This document shows positions 9,036 to 19,072 of a stretch of DNA of 64,000 nt, one piece after another. Position 1 is the stretch's first letter. Every line of letters starts with the position of its first letter. The notes under the pieces are model-generated. The model searched no databases. It worked only from the letters and a program-made list of their open reading frames with translations, and was not told the DNA's origin. Location: NCBI RefSeq assembly GCF_000714545.1, contig NZ_AUNB01000095.1, positions 58,849 to 122,848 on the forward strand, given 5' to 3'. The position numbers and the translations under genes are program-made. The DNA comes from Thioclava indica (GTDB lineage: Bacteria; Pseudomonadota; Alphaproteobacteria; Rhodobacterales; Rhodobacteraceae).

Positions 9036-10122
9036 TTTCGCTCTCCGTCATCTCGGAAATCTTGCGCGCAAGCGCAACGGTTTGCGCTGCCGTTACATAG
9101 CCAAAGCGGGTTTCGAAACGCGCGGTTTCCCCCGCCGCAAGGCTGCGCAGGTTCCCCTTGGCTTTCTCGGCAGTATAGCCCTCGGGTTCGCAGGTCGAAG
9201 GCAAGGCAAAGGCCGCGACCGAGGCATCCTCACCCGCCAGTATCCAGCGCGCGAGATGATCTAGCTGATCGGGCCGCCAGCTCATCGCGAACCCGTCACC
9301 CTCGGGGCGTTCAAGCAATACGTGGCTTTCGCCCTGCGCATCGGCGCGCGGGTTTTCGATATACAGAACCTGCTCGGGGTTCCATTGCTCGGGGTGCTCA
9401 AGAACGGCGCTATCCTGCGGGGTCGCCGCTAGGTGCTCGATGAAATCGCTATAGGCTTGCGTGGGCTGCACATGGGCGGGCACCTCGGTGCGCACACGGG
9501 TGCGTTCGGGCGTAAATGGGGCGGCCTGATGGATGCGCCCCCCTTGCACGAAGGCGAAATTCACATGGCACATATACATCAAATCCATCGGCAAAGCCGA
9601 GCGGTTCTGCACCGTCATCGCCATCTCGATCAAGGTGCCTTCGCGCAGCGTAATCGAGGGCATCGCGCGATAATGGGGGCCAAAACCGCGGATGTAATCG
9701 ACATGCCCCCCAAGACGCACAAACGCGCCCTGCCCGTCTTCGCCGATCTCCAGATGAGCCGCATCCATCACGGCGCAAGCCATCTCGCCATGCAGCGGAT
9801 GATCGTCTTGCGGCCCCGGACAGCCGTTACGCAACAACCCGCTGTGATAGGCCAGACAGCCATAGGTCTCGACGATCACCTGCGCGGGGCGCGGCTCGGC
9901 AAAGGCGCTGTCCATCGTCAGGCGCACCCCGTCAAACACCGCATCCCACAGCATCTGACCCATATAGGGCAGCATCTCGACCCGACCGCGCGGGGACTCG
10001 AGTGCAAGCATCTCAATGCCAAGCCCCGTGCGCCAGCCGGTGACGGTGAAAGCGTCTGTCTTGGCCAGCACGGTAGGTGCCAGGGCGAACCGTTCTCGCG
10101 GGAGGGGAATAATAACGCTCAT
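9028..10122 (-). CDS. DUF4432 family protein, aldose-1-epimerase-like
   Basis: Member of the DUF4432 group within the galactose-mutarotase-like beta-sandwich superfamily; 364 residues, no signal peptide, presumably cytoplasmic. Histidine-containing stretches typical of mutarotase-like pockets are visible (DHPLHGEM near 125; MYMCHVNF near 207). Function is not established; in this operon, between transporter and kinase, interconversion of sugar anomers before phosphorylation is a reasonable inference. The ATG overlaps the neighbouring permease stop region (TAATATG) and is preceded by GGAAAGGA. It may instead act on a different sugar that the importer also brings in. Confidence 0.75.
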   Translation of the reverse strand: MSVIIPLPRERFALAPTVLAKTDAFTVTGWRTGLGIEMLALESPRGRVEMLPYMGQMLWDAVFDGVRLTMDSAFAEPRPAQVIVETYGCLAYHSGLLRNGCPGPQDDHPLHGEMACAVMDAAHLEIGEDGQGAFVRLGGHVDYIRGFGPHYRAMPSITLREGTLIEMAMTVQNRSALPMDLMYMCHVNFAFVQGGRIHQAAPFTPERTRVRTEVPAHVQPTQAYSDFIEHLAATPQDSAVLEHPEQWNPEQVLYIENPRADAQGESHVLLERPEGDGFAMSWRPDQLDHLARWILAGEDASVAAFALPSTCEPEGYTAEKAKGNLRSLAAGETARFETRFGYVTAAQTVALARKISEMTESENV

Positions 10123-10123
10123 A

Positions 10124-11143
10124 TTAGGATCCTTTCCGGCTGCGCCACGAATTCAGCGCGATCACCCCGATCAGGAAGCCTCCCCAGACGAAATCGATCA
10201 GGTGGTTGGACACGCGCATCATCTGGAAACCCGAGGACAGGAGTGTCAGCGAGATGAGCGCCAGCGCCACGCCCAGCACATTGCCGCGACCACCCGCCGG
10301 GTTGGTCCCGCCCAACACCGCGATCAGCACCGCCTGCAGCAGGTAGGACGCACCGTAATCGGATTTCGCCGCATTCGTGCGTGCCGACAGCAACACCCCG
10401 GCCATCGCCGCCAGCCCTCCCGTCAGCATGTAGGAATAAAAGATCATCTGGCCGCGCTTGACGCCTGCATAGACCGCTGCCTTCGGATTGGTCCCGATCA
10501 GCTTGAGCCGCAGCCCGAAAGAGGTGCGTGCCAGCAGCACGGACAGCGCAATGCAGATCACCACGAAGATCAACAGAGGCACCGGAATACCCAGCAGCTT
10601 GCCGTTTCCGATCGCGTTCCAACCAGGCGGAAAGCCCACAATCGCGGGGCCGCCCGTCAGCACAAGGCACATCCCGATGAACACTTGCCCGGTGCCAAGT
10701 GTCGCGAGGATCGGCGTGATCTTGAGCACCGAGATCAGAAACCCGTTCAACAGCCCCGCCGCCATGCCCACAAGAAGCGCCACGATCACCCCAAGCGTGA
10801 CCGGCCCAAGACCAAGCGCCCCCGAGCCGCCATCGCCCGCCATCGCCGCAAACAGCGTGCCCGCGGTGATTCCCGCAAGGTTCGCCACGCCCACGATTGA
10901 CAGATCGATCCCTCCCGTCAGCATCGCGATCATCATTGCAATCGAAAGAATGCCAAGTTCGGGCATGAAAAAGGCCATCGACTCGAAATTGTAGGACGAC
11001 AGGAACATCGTCGGCCTGAGCGCCGTCATCGAGATCAGCACAAGAATGCAGACTACAGCCAGCATCAGGTTGGTCTGAGCCGTCTCCCCCTTGACCAGAG
11101 TGCGCAGGCCGGGACGGGTCACAGTCGAATTTGTATCGTTCAT
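10124..11143 (-). CDS. Sugar ABC importer permease (RbsC/AraH family), second copy
   Basis: Integral membrane permease of a ribose-type (CUT2) importer. About ten hydrophobic segments; the family signature GGIDLSIVGVANLAG is near residue 75 and the conserved GGTNPAGGRGNVLG near 280. The ATG at 11143 is preferred over 11149 and over the far upstream 11239, because AGGAG lies six bases before it and the longer version would run into the neighbouring permease. It pairs with the permease upstream as a heterodimer, an arrangement seen in Lsr-like importers, whereas RbsC acts as a homodimer. Confidence 0.88.
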   Translation of the reverse strand: MNDTNSTVTRPGLRTLVKGETAQTNLMLAVVCILVLISMTALRPTMFLSSYNFESMAFFMPELGILSIAMMIAMLTGGIDLSIVGVANLAGITAGTLFAAMAGDGGSGALGLGPVTLGVIVALLVGMAAGLLNGFLISVLKITPILATLGTGQVFIGMCLVLTGGPAIVGFPPGWNAIGNGKLLGIPVPLLIFVVICIALSVLLARTSFGLRLKLIGTNPKAAVYAGVKRGQMIFYSYMLTGGLAAMAGVLLSARTNAAKSDYGASYLLQAVLIAVLGGTNPAGGRGNVLGVALALISLTLLSSGFQMMRVSNHLIDFVWGGFLIGVIALNSWRSRKGS

Positions 11144-11157
11144 GTTCATCTCCTGCC

Positions 11158-12135
11158 TCAGACCAGCGCACGGCGGTCGCGCAGCGCCGTCACCGTAACA
11201 GCCGCGATCAGCATCGCACCTACGACGATGCGCTGCCACGTCGTGTCGATCCCCATCAGGATCAGCGAGTTCTGGATCATCACGAGGATAAACACCCCCA
11301 GAACTGTGCCAAGAACCGTTCCGCGCCCGCCAAAAATCGACGCCCCGCCCAGCACCACGGCCGCGATCACGTCCAGCTCCAACCCAACGAAATCACGCGG
11401 ATTGGCCAGCCAGATCATCGAGGAATGCAGCAGGCCGGCGAAACCTGCCAGCGCGCCCGCCGTAACATAGACAAAAATCATCGTGCGCCCGGTCGAGAAA
11501 CCGACCCGCTTGGCGGCCTCGGGATCGGCGCCATAGGCATAGACCGAACGTCCGATCATCGTGTGTTTCAGCACCAGATGCAGCACCAGCGCCAGACCGA
11601 GATAAATCACGATCATCGCCGTCAGCCCGTAGGTCGAGCCATTCGCGCGCTCCAGCGTGAACAGATCGGTCTTGCCAAATTCGACCAGCGCATCGGGCAT
11701 CTTGTTAATGTTCACATTCGAGGTGCCCACGAACCCCAGCACCAGCCCGCGCACCACCGAAGCCGTGCCAAGCGTCACGATCAGCGGGATCATCTTGAAG
11801 CGATGGATGATGCCGGCATTCATCAGCCCCAGCAGCCCGCCGATCAGGATCGCGGACATGAACGGCAGCACCAGCCCGTTGTAATCCAGCGCCACCATCG
11901 CGCGCACCGTAAGGTACATCCCCGCCACGGCAAAAGCGGTGAACGACACGTCGATCCCCCCCGAGATCATCACCAGCAAGACGCCAAGCGCCATGATGCC
12001 GATGACCACGTTCTCCTTGAGCAGGCTGAACAGGTTGGACATTTGCCAGAAGGCCGGGTTCACGAGGCCGATGAAGATCATCGCCACCGCCAGAATCGCC
12101 AAGATGATCGCATCCGAGCTGCGCAGGAATCTCAT
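11158..12135 (-). CDS. Sugar ABC importer permease (RbsC family), first copy
   Basis: CUT2-type permease of 325 residues with a short cytoplasmic N-terminus and many membrane spans. [16 protein letters not shown] near 58 and [18 protein letters not shown] near 265 are the paired Gly-rich signatures of RbsC-like proteins. Its start overlaps the ATPase stop by four bases (ATGA), so translation is coupled, and the second permease begins 14 bases after its stop. With the ATPase and binding protein it should form one importer; the deoK-deoC genes suggest deoxyribose as cargo. Confidence 0.88.
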   Translation of the reverse strand: MRFLRSSDAIILAILAVAMIFIGLVNPAFWQMSNLFSLLKENVVIGIMALGVLLVMISGGIDVSFTAFAVAGMYLTVRAMVALDYNGLVLPFMSAILIGGLLGLMNAGIIHRFKMIPLIVTLGTASVVRGLVLGFVGTSNVNINKMPDALVEFGKTDLFTLERANGSTYGLTAMIVIYLGLALVLHLVLKHTMIGRSVYAYGADPEAAKRVGFSTGRTMIFVYVTAGALAGFAGLLHSSMIWLANPRDFVGLELDVIAAVVLGGASIFGGRGTVLGTVLGVFILVMIQNSLILMGIDTTWQRIVVGAMLIAAVTVTALRDRRALV

Positions 12136-13646
12136 GCGGTTTCTCCTTCGATCTCACGCGAGAGCGCGCTATCAAGCGCCTCTTCGGTCAGGGTTTCACC
12201 CGACAACTCGCCCATAATGCGGCCCTCGGTTATGCACAGCACCCGGTTGCAGTTCGCGGCCAGTTCGGGCAGGTCGTCCGAGATCATCAGCACAGCAAGA
12301 TCGGATTTGCGCGTCAGCTCCTGGATGATGCCGTGGATCTGCTCTTTCGAGCCGACATCGACGCCCACGGTTGGCCCGTTCAGGATCAGCACCCGCGCCT
12401 GCGTCATCAGCCAGCGCCCGATCATCACGCGCTGCGCATTACCACCCGAAAGCGTGCCAACCGGCACATCAATTCCGGGGGCGGAAATCGCCATTTCGGC
12501 AAACATCTTGCGCGTCTCGGCGCCTGCCTTTTCGGCATCCAGCCATAGATGGGGGGCGAACCGCTCCATCGAGGACACAATCGCATTGTCGCGGATCGAG
12601 CGGGTCAGGAACAAGCCTTCCGACAGCCGGTCCTCGGGGACATAGGCCAACCCGGCGGCAATCGCCTCTGGGACGGATTTCGGCGTGACCGGAACCCCAT
12701 CAACAAGCATTTCGCCGCTCATGTCTTGGCGCAGCCCAAAGATCGCCTGCGCAATCGCCTTGCGCCCGGCCCCGATCAGGCCAGACAGGCCGACGATCTC
12801 GCCTGGCATCAGGGTCAGATTGATGTCGCGTGCCTTGTCACCAACCGACACATTGCGCAATTCCAGCCGTGGCTTGCGCCCCGCTAAGTTCGGCGCAACA
12901 AAGCGGCCCTGATGCAGATCGCGCCCCGTCATTGCGCGGGTTATCGCGCGCTCGTCAAACTCCGAGATCGGACCTTCGGTGACTTTCTTGCCGTTGCGAA
13001 ACACCGTCAGGCGTTCGGAAATCTCAAGCATTTCGCGCATCTTGTGGCTGACAAACAGCGTGGCGATGCCATCGGCCTGCAAGTCGCGCACGATGCGAAA
13101 CAGCCGCTCGACCTCACGCCCGGTTAGCGTCGTGGTCGGCTCATCCATGATGATCAGACGGGCATCTGCCAGCATGGCGCGGGCGATCGCCACGATCTGG
13201 CGCCCTGCGGCGGGAAGGGTTTCAACCGTTGCATCCAGATCCAGCGAGACGTCGAGGCGCGCCAGAACCTCGCGCGCCATCTTGCGCGCCCGTGTCCAGT
13301 CGATCCGCGTCTTGCCCTCGCGCAGAAAGGTGTTGAGCGTAAGGTTTTCAACGACGCTCAGCGTCGGAAACAGCGAGAAATCCTGATAGATCACCTGCAC
13401 GCCATGCGCGATCGAGGTCACGGGATCGAGACGATCAACCTTTTGACCATCGATGAAGATCTCACCCTCATCAGGCTGGTAGACGCCAGAGACGACCTTA
13501 ATCAGGGTCGATTTTCCCGACCCGTTTTCGCCGGCAAGGCAATGGATGCGCGCGCCATCAAGCGAAAGCGACACATCGTCAAGCGCGCGCACGCCGCCAA
13601 ACCGCTTTGAGATGTTGCGCAGCTCGATCAGAGGAGCGGATGTCAT
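12132..13646 (-). CDS. Sugar ABC importer ATPase with two nucleotide-binding domains (RbsA type)
   Basis: Energises the deoxyribose-type importer. Two tandem ATPase domains in 504 residues: the first has a full Walker A (GENGSGKST), signature and Walker B ([11 protein letters not shown]); the second has the degenerate P-loop [10 protein letters not shown] usual in RbsA proteins, signature LSGGNAQRV and Walker-B-like [14 protein letters not shown]. In that last motif Asn-Gly replaces the usual Asp-Glu, so the second site is probably catalytically weak or dead. Co-transcribed with binding protein (76-base gap) and permeases (4-base overlap). Confidence 0.92.
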   Translation of the reverse strand: MTSAPLIELRNISKRFGGVRALDDVSLSLDGARIHCLAGENGSGKSTLIKVVSGVYQPDEGEIFIDGQKVDRLDPVTSIAHGVQVIYQDFSLFPTLSVVENLTLNTFLREGKTRIDWTRARKMAREVLARLDVSLDLDATVETLPAAGRQIVAIARAMLADARLIIMDEPTTTLTGREVERLFRIVRDLQADGIATLFVSHKMREMLEISERLTVFRNGKKVTEGPISEFDERAITRAMTGRDLHQGRFVAPNLAGRKPRLELRNVSVGDKARDINLTLMPGEIVGLSGLIGAGRKAIAQAIFGLRQDMSGEMLVDGVPVTPKSVPEAIAAGLAYVPEDRLSEGLFLTRSIRDNAIVSSMERFAPHLWLDAEKAGAETRKMFAEMAISAPGIDVPVGTLSGGNAQRVMIGRWLMTQARVLILNGPTVGVDVGSKEQIHGIIQELTRKSDLAVLMISDDLPELAANCNRVLCITEGRIMGELSGETLTEEALDSALSREIEGETA

Positions 13647-13722
13647 GGAATTCTCCTGTTGGGCAGGGGCCGCAAAGGGTGGCGCGTCAGGCGCACCACC
13701 CAGCTTCAGGCGTAGACAGCGA

Positions 13723-14778
13723 TCAGAAGTCGTACTGATCCATGTTGTCCTTGGTCACCCCGACCCAGCCAGCGCCATAGAGCACCTTGGCATTGGCTCC
13801 ATCGGCCTCTTTGAGGTCGGTGTAGCCCGGCAGGCCAAGATCGGTGCCCGCCCCGATATCAGCATGCTCTTTACCCGCGTCACGCGCTTTCAGTTCGGCC
13901 AGCGCGATCATGTTCATCGCGTAGCCTGCAGCGGCCGGATCCCAGAACTGGATATAGCTGATATCACCTTGCGAGATGTACTGACCGGCCACCGAGGGCA
14001 GGCCCGTGCCTGCGAAATGCAGCTTACCTTGCAGCCCGCTTTCCGCGATCAGACGCCCCGCGCCCGCCGAGGTCGGCATCGGACCACCGACGATCCCAGC
14101 GATATCGGGATGTGCGGTCAGCGCCTCTTTCAGCTTGTTGTAATCGGTGTTGGCGTCGTCATAGGTTTCCAGGCGTTCGGTCGCGAGCGACATCTCTGGA
14201 TAGGCTTCTTTTTGACGCGCGATGGCCCCGTCTATCCACTCGTTTTGCGACTTCGAGGTGAGCGAGCCGACAGTGGCGACATATTGCCCCTTCTCGCCCA
14301 TCTGCGCGGCGAGGTGATCCATAAGTTCGGCGCCATAGGCGAGGTTGTCAAAGGCTTCGATGTCGTAATCAACATTCTTGATGTTAGAGGCCTCGTGGCT
14401 GACCACGACGATACCGCGATCGCGCGCCTTCTTGAGAACCGGCTCGACGGCCTCAACCGAGAACGGCACGACGGCAATCGCGTCCACGCCTTGTGCGATC
14501 AGGTTCTCGATGAGTTGCACCTGCGCGGCAGCATCTGCCTGCGAGGGGCCAACCATCCAAGTGTCGCTGCCGGTGTCGTCACCAAACTGCTTCACGCCGT
14601 CGCGCATCCGGTCAAACCAAGCGATGCCATCGACTTTCACGACGGTCGCGATGTGATACGTCTTGTCCGAGCTGAGCATGGCTTTGTCGACATTGCTCGT
14701 GTCGACCACTTGCTGCGCCACAACCGGGCTGGCGACAGCCATCGCGAACGCGACAGCCGGAATGAATCCGAACTTCAT
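13723..14778 (-). CDS. Periplasmic sugar-binding protein (LsrB/RbsB-like)
   Basis: Substrate-binding component of the ABC importer. A signal peptide is clear ([22 protein letters not shown], cut after the final AxA-type motif), followed by a type I periplasmic fold with [19 protein letters not shown] and [14 protein letters not shown]; overall nearest to autoinducer-2/simple-sugar binding proteins. I chose ATG 14778 because GGGAG precedes it and the signal peptide begins there; an ATG at 14850 would place arginine-rich residues before it and reach into the operator. First gene after the DeoR-like site, so it heads the inducible operon. Confidence 0.9.
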   Translation of the reverse strand: MKFGFIPAVAFAMAVASPVVAQQVVDTSNVDKAMLSSDKTYHIATVVKVDGIAWFDRMRDGVKQFGDDTGSDTWMVGPSQADAAAQVQLIENLIAQGVDAIAVVPFSVEAVEPVLKKARDRGIVVVSHEASNIKNVDYDIEAFDNLAYGAELMDHLAAQMGEKGQYVATVGSLTSKSQNEWIDGAIARQKEAYPEMSLATERLETYDDANTDYNKLKEALTAHPDIAGIVGGPMPTSAGAGRLIAESGLQGKLHFAGTGLPSVAGQYISQGDISYIQFWDPAAAGYAMNMIALAELKARDAGKEHADIGAGTDLGLPGYTDLKEADGANAKVLYGAGWVGVTKDNMDQYDF

Positions 14779-14853
14779 GGTTACTCTCCCTTGTTGCGGA
14801 CCTCCTCGCCCGCAGTTCCCGATAGCGGATCGGGTCGAGACCCGCCGCACGGA

Positions 14854-14875
14854 TTATGTTACAATCGCAACATAA
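14854..14875 (-). promoter_or_regulatory. Predicted DeoR operator before the sugar-binding-protein gene
   Basis: Inverted repeat TTATGTT-8 bases-AACATAA. Its central 16 bases, TGTTACAATCGCAACA (14857-14872), match the E. coli deo operator TGTTAGAATTCTAACA at 12 of 16 positions, as I recall that site. It lies between the stop of the DeoR-family gene and the start of the binding-protein gene, where a repressor would block transcription of the operon. Confidence 0.7.
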
Positions 14876-14888
14876 CCAAGGTGACCAT

Positions 14889-15647
14889 CTATTCGAGTAA
14901 CGAAACTGTCAACCGCTTTTTCAGCCGCGCCGCAGCATAAAGACCCGCCTCTGTGACAAGGCCGTCAATCTCGTGGGTGTCGCAGAATGCGACCGGTTTC
15001 GAGGCACCGATCTTGCGTTCGTCCAACACCAGAAAGCTCTGTTTCGAAAGCGAAATAGCGGCCCGCTTCAACGCCACCTCATATTGGTGTGAACAGCTGA
15101 CGGTGCCGCGCTCATCAACCCCGCCGGCCGAGAGAAACGCGATGTCAATGCCCAAAAACGCCAGACGGTTTTCCGGATTTCCCGCGTGGCAGGAACGCGT
15201 GCTCGATTTGATTTCGCCGCCCAGAAACTCGACCGGAACCTGCGACCGCCCTTGCAGGATTTCGGCAGAGGTAAAGCAATGGGTAACAAGCCGCCGCGCC
15301 TTGCTATGGGCCAGCAGGCGCGCCAGATGGGGCAGCGTCGTTCCGGTATCGAGAAACACCACCGCGCCGTCCGGCACCAGTGCGCGGGCATGCTCACAGG
15401 CTGCCCGTTTCGCATCTATTGCGCGTGTCATCTGGGCGTCGAAATCATAATGCTCAGTCGTGCGGGTGGCCACGATATAGCCGCCCCGACAGGCAAAACC
15501 CGACGCTACCTGCGCCGCATCCCGGCGCAAGGTCATCTCTGTCACGCCAAGTTGGTGTGATAGATCACGCAGTCGAAGCGAAGGCGATACGTCGAGCAGC
15601 GCGCTGATTTGCGCGATCCGTTCTTGCTGGTGGCTGGGTCGAGTCAC
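14889..15647 (-). CDS. deoR: DeoR-family transcriptional repressor
   Basis: Regulator of the deoxyribose operon. The N-terminal HTH_DeoR domain (about 8-60) has the recognition segment LGVTEMTLRRDAAQV; the C-terminal sugar-phosphate sensor has DTGTTLPHLARLL and GGEIKSSTRSCHAG, as in DeoR proteins that sense a phosphosugar. The start is GTG with only a weak AAGG upstream. It is encoded directly upstream of, and on the same strand as, the importer genes, and the predicted operator lies just past its stop codon. Deoxyribose 5-phosphate as inducer is inferred from E. coli DeoR. Confidence 0.85.
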   Translation of the reverse strand: MTRPSHQQERIAQISALLDVSPSLRLRDLSHQLGVTEMTLRRDAAQVASGFACRGGYIVATRTTEHYDFDAQMTRAIDAKRAACEHARALVPDGAVVFLDTGTTLPHLARLLAHSKARRLVTHCFTSAEILQGRSQVPVEFLGGEIKSSTRSCHAGNPENRLAFLGIDIAFLSAGGVDERGTVSCSHQYEVALKRAAISLSKQSFLVLDERKIGASKPVAFCDTHEIDGLVTEAGLYAAARLKKRLTVSLLE

Positions 15648-15757
15648 GGGCGAGCCTTGGGGCTAAATAGTGAGATAAAAGGAATGTTAACTGCGCGAAT
15701 TGTCCGAAACCCAAGTGCCAAAAGCAAGAGGGCTCGTTTTTAAGCGCAGAAAACAGG

Positions 15758-17389
15758 TCACGCGCTTGCCTCGGCCATCGACTGGCGCACCGAACTTGCC
15801 GTGCCTTGAAGCGTCAGAAAGGCGTTGAACCGTGCTTCATGAATACGTGCAATTTCTGCCTTGGCAGGGGCAAATCGATTATCGACATGCGACATTGATC
15901 GCATCGCTTCTGTCATCTTTGCAAAGCGTCCCCCCGCCAAAGCCCCCAATATCGCCGCGCCCAAAAGGACGGGCTCGTCACATTGCGTAATCACAACGTC
16001 GACCCCCGTCGCATCGGCGATGATCTGGCGCGTGAGTTGATGCAACCCTGCGCCGCCGGAAATCGAGATCTCGGTTATTGGCGCGCCATGTTCGGCTTGC
16101 GTTTCGATGATCTGACGCAGCCCGTAGGCCAAGCCGCACACACCAGCGACGTAAAGCTTGATAAGCGAGTCGAGACCCGTTTCCATTCCCTGCCCGACGA
16201 TCACCGCGCGGGCATCGGGATCGGCAAGCGGCGCACGGTTACCCAGAAATTCGGGCACCACATGGAGCGATTGCGCAAGCCGGACCGCCTCTGATGCCGA
16301 ACCCGCCAAAGCCAGTGCCCGATCCGCGAGAAATTGCGGTACCGAAACGCGCGCATCTTTCGCAAGAGCCTCCGCCTCGGCTGCCGCCGGGTGCATCTGG
16401 ACGAGATGTGCGATTGCGGCACCGGCCGCCGATTGCCCACCTTCGTTGAGCCACATTCCCGGTATCATCGCCGAATAATAGGGGCCCCAAACGCCGGGCA
16501 CAAAGACTGGCTCGCGGGTCGACGTCATCGTGCAGGACGAGGTCCCGAAAACATATCCCAAACACTGGGCCGGATCGTCTCGCCCGCCCGAGGCCGACAC
16601 GGTCCCGACTCCGCCGGCGTGCGCGTCAATCAAACCTGCCGCGACAGGCGTGCCAGCACATAGGCCAAGTGCCTGCGCGGCGTCCTCACTCAAACCTGTT
16701 CCAAGCGCGGTACCCGGCTCAACGATGCGCGCTCCAATCCGGGCGAACCCGTCCTGCGCAAGGTCGCCAAGCCCGATGGCGTGGAAATACGTCTCATCCC
16801 AGCGTCCTTCATGCGCGAGATAGGTCCATTTGCAGGTCACGGTGCAAGACGACCGCTCCAGCGCGCCGGTGGCCTTCCAAGTGAGGAAATCCGTCAGATC
16901 GAAAAACTGCGTGGCGGCATTATAGATATCGGGGCGCTCTTCCTTGAGCCAGAGTAGCTTTGGCGTCTGCATCTCAGGTGAGATCCGCCCGCCCACATAG
17001 CGCAGCACATCGTGGCGGCCCTCGTTGATCCGTTTCGCTTGATCGCGCGCGCGATGGTCCATCCAGACGATGACATCGCGCTCCGGATGGGCGCTATCGC
17101 TCACCCCAAGCCCGCCTTGCTCACCAATGACAACAAGCGAACAGGTCGCGTCAAAACCGATACCCGAAACGTTCCGAGCGTCGATCTGTCCCGCGATCAA
17201 AGCCGCGTGCACTGCAGCGCATACGGCGTGCCATATCTGCGCACTCGACTGTTCGACACGACCAAGATCGTCAGACCAGATGTCGAGCGGATGTTTGCCT
17301 ACGGCTAGAAGCTCCCCTCGTGCGTCGAATACTCCCGCCCGAGCGGACCCAGTTCCAACATCGATTCCGATGAACACTTCACCCACCAA
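15758..17389 (-). CDS. FGGY-family pentulose kinase (D-ribulokinase-like)
   Basis: ATP-dependent sugar kinase of 543 residues with the FGGY/Hsp70-like fold: N-terminal phosphate motif GIDVGTGSARAGVFD, VIWMDHRA near 112, YVFGTSSCTM in the middle and ISISGGAGLHQLTRQIIADATG near the C-terminus. Length and motifs fit the 5C_CHO_kinase subgroup that phosphorylates D-ribulose or related pentuloses. No ATG is available: a GGGGAG site on the minus strand precedes TTG (17389) and GTG (17386). It sits 110 bases upstream of deoR and is not needed for deoxyribose use, so the locus may handle a second pentose or pentitol. Confidence 0.82.
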   Translation of the reverse strand: MVGEVFIGIDVGTGSARAGVFDARGELLAVGKHPLDIWSDDLGRVEQSSAQIWHAVCAAVHAALIAGQIDARNVSGIGFDATCSLVVIGEQGGLGVSDSAHPERDVIVWMDHRARDQAKRINEGRHDVLRYVGGRISPEMQTPKLLWLKEERPDIYNAATQFFDLTDFLTWKATGALERSSCTVTCKWTYLAHEGRWDETYFHAIGLGDLAQDGFARIGARIVEPGTALGTGLSEDAAQALGLCAGTPVAAGLIDAHAGGVGTVSASGGRDDPAQCLGYVFGTSSCTMTSTREPVFVPGVWGPYYSAMIPGMWLNEGGQSAAGAAIAHLVQMHPAAAEAEALAKDARVSVPQFLADRALALAGSASEAVRLAQSLHVVPEFLGNRAPLADPDARAVIVGQGMETGLDSLIKLYVAGVCGLAYGLRQIIETQAEHGAPITEISISGGAGLHQLTRQIIADATGVDVVITQCDEPVLLGAAILGALAGGRFAKMTEAMRSMSHVDNRFAPAKAEIARIHEARFNAFLTLQGTASSVRQSMAEASA

Positions 17390-17589
17390 ATTATCTCCCC
17401 TCGTTCGCTGCCAACATCCATAGCGACATCAACAAGCGAACGCCAACCCGTGAGCACTGGCACTCTTCATGCGGTCACGGAAATTCGGACAAGTTGTTAA
17501 GGTGGTGTTGTCACGTTAACTTCGGCCGGCATGGCCAAAGTTTTTGCCGCTTTTGACTTGGGCAACAGTTGAGGTATTAAAATACCGTC

Positions 17590-17924
17590 CTCAATGCCGC
17601 GCCTGAAGGGCTTTTGTCTATGGGTCAACCGGTTAGGTGCGCATTTCGTCGCCTGCATCCGCCGGGACCGCCCGCGTCCAAACGACGAATGCCACCTGGA
17701 CGAGGTCGTGCTCCCGATCAACGGCGTGCAGTACTGGCTCTGGTGAGCCGTCGATGACAACGGTGATCGCTCAATTCGGCCAGCCAAGGGTCGTGATCAT
17801 CGACAAGCTGGCAGCTACATCAGGCAGATCACCTGGCCCACAAGGACCTTAACAACCGGATCGAAGGAAGTCATAGGCCGACGCGGCTGCGACACAACCA
17901 GCAAAACTGCACTCCTGACCCATA
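17590..17924 (+). pseudogene. IS6-family transposase remnant
   Basis: Decayed DDE transposase of the IS6 type. Readable pieces in order are RLGAHFVACIRRDRP, CHLDEVVLPINGVQYWLW (first catalytic Asp), an in-frame TGA at 17744-17746, AVDDNGD, then after frameshift and deletion IDKLA, and finally HKDLNNRIEGSHRPTR, the usual C-terminal part. The middle of the gene is missing. Sequence near 17507-17525 (TGTTGTCACGTTAACTTC) may be the left end of the element. It separates the deoxyribose locus from hppD and marks a past insertion. Confidence 0.75.
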
Positions 17925-17927
17925 ACA

Positions 17928-19022
17928 CTATTCAGCCACCAACTCGCCGCTTTCGATTTGCTCGCGCTCAATCGATTCAAACAGCGCCTTGAAGTTGCCC
18001 TCGCCAAAGCCGTCATCGCCTTTGCGCTGGATGAACTCGAAGAAGATCGGGCCGATCACCGTTTTCGAGAAAATCTGCAGCAGGATCTTCGTCTCACCGC
18101 CGCCCAGCACGCCTTCACCGTCGATCAGGATGCCGTGTTTCATCATCCGGTCTACCGGTTCTTCATGCCCTGTCACACGGTCATGGCTTAGCTCGTAATA
18201 GGCTTTCGGCGGGGCTGGCATGTAGCGAATACCGCGCTCGAATATCGTATCGGTGCTGGCGTAAAGATCCTCGGACCCGACTGCGATATGCTGGATCCCC
18301 TCGCCCTTATACTTCTTGAGATAGGAGACGATCTGACCGGTCTCGCCGCGATCTTCGTTGATCGGGATGCGGATACGCCCGCAGGGTGACGTCAAAGCGC
18401 GCGAAAACAGTCCGGTAAATTTACCCTCGATATCGAAGAACCGGATTTCGCGGAAGTTGAACAGATCGCCGTAAAAACGGAACCACTTGTCCATATTGCC
18501 CTTGAAGACGTTGTGGGTCAGGTGATCGAGATAGTAAAACCCGACGCCCTTGGGTTTTGACGTTTTCAGCCAGTCGAATTCCTCATTATAGGGCGAGGTG
18601 GCGTAATACTGATCGGTGAAATAGATCAGGCTGCCGCCGATGCCGCGAATGGCCGGCCAATCGAGCGTTTTGTCAGCGCCTTCATAGGGCTCTGCACCCA
18701 TCTTCACCGCATGATCGAACGCGTGCTGCGCATCCACGACGCGCCAGCCCATTGCCGGGGCGCAGGGGCCGTGTTCTTCGACAAAGCGCGCGGCAAAGCT
18801 GTCGGGATCGGCGTTGATGATATAGGTGATATCGCCCTGCTGCCATAGCTCGACCGGCTTGGATTTATGCGTGGCGACATGTTCATAGCCCATCTTGGCA
18901 AACAAATCGCGCAGCTCTTGCGGGTCGGAATGGGCGAATTCAACGAATTCAAACCCGTCGGTGCCGGCGGGGTTTTCGTCAGAAATTGTGGCTTGCGGGG
19001 CGTCGTGCGGGAATGGTCCCAT
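17928..19022 (-). CDS. hppD: 4-hydroxyphenylpyruvate dioxygenase
   Basis: Fe(II) enzyme that turns 4-hydroxyphenylpyruvate (from tyrosine) into homogentisate. The two-domain VOC fold has the metal ligands His167 (YLDHLTHNV), His245 (GIQHIAVGS) and Glu329 (FFEFIQRKGDDG). Length of 364 residues is normal. AGGAGGAG precedes the ATG. It is divergent from an Lrp/AsnC gene with palindromes between them, and its product feeds hmgA, maiA and fahA 15-18 kb away. The transaminase that makes the substrate is not obvious nearby. Confidence 0.96.
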   Translation of the reverse strand: MGPFPHDAPQATISDENPAGTDGFEFVEFAHSDPQELRDLFAKMGYEHVATHKSKPVELWQQGDITYIINADPDSFAARFVEEHGPCAPAMGWRVVDAQHAFDHAVKMGAEPYEGADKTLDWPAIRGIGGSLIYFTDQYYATSPYNEEFDWLKTSKPKGVGFYYLDHLTHNVFKGNMDKWFRFYGDLFNFREIRFFDIEGKFTGLFSRALTSPCGRIRIPINEDRGETGQIVSYLKKYKGEGIQHIAVGSEDLYASTDTIFERGIRYMPAPPKAYYELSHDRVTGHEEPVDRMMKHGILIDGEGVLGGGETKILLQIFSKTVIGPIFFEFIQRKGDDGFGEGNFKALFESIEREQIESGELVAE

Positions 19023-19072
19023 GGGTATCTCCTCCTGTTCGCTGAGGACAGTTTACATCTCAACGGCCGCGT

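Noticed and set aside
10119..11171. 350-codon frame in the same strand as the sugar permease
   Set aside because: Frame-shifted copy of the permease with Asp/Arg/Gly bias; the permease frame has membrane spans and family motifs.
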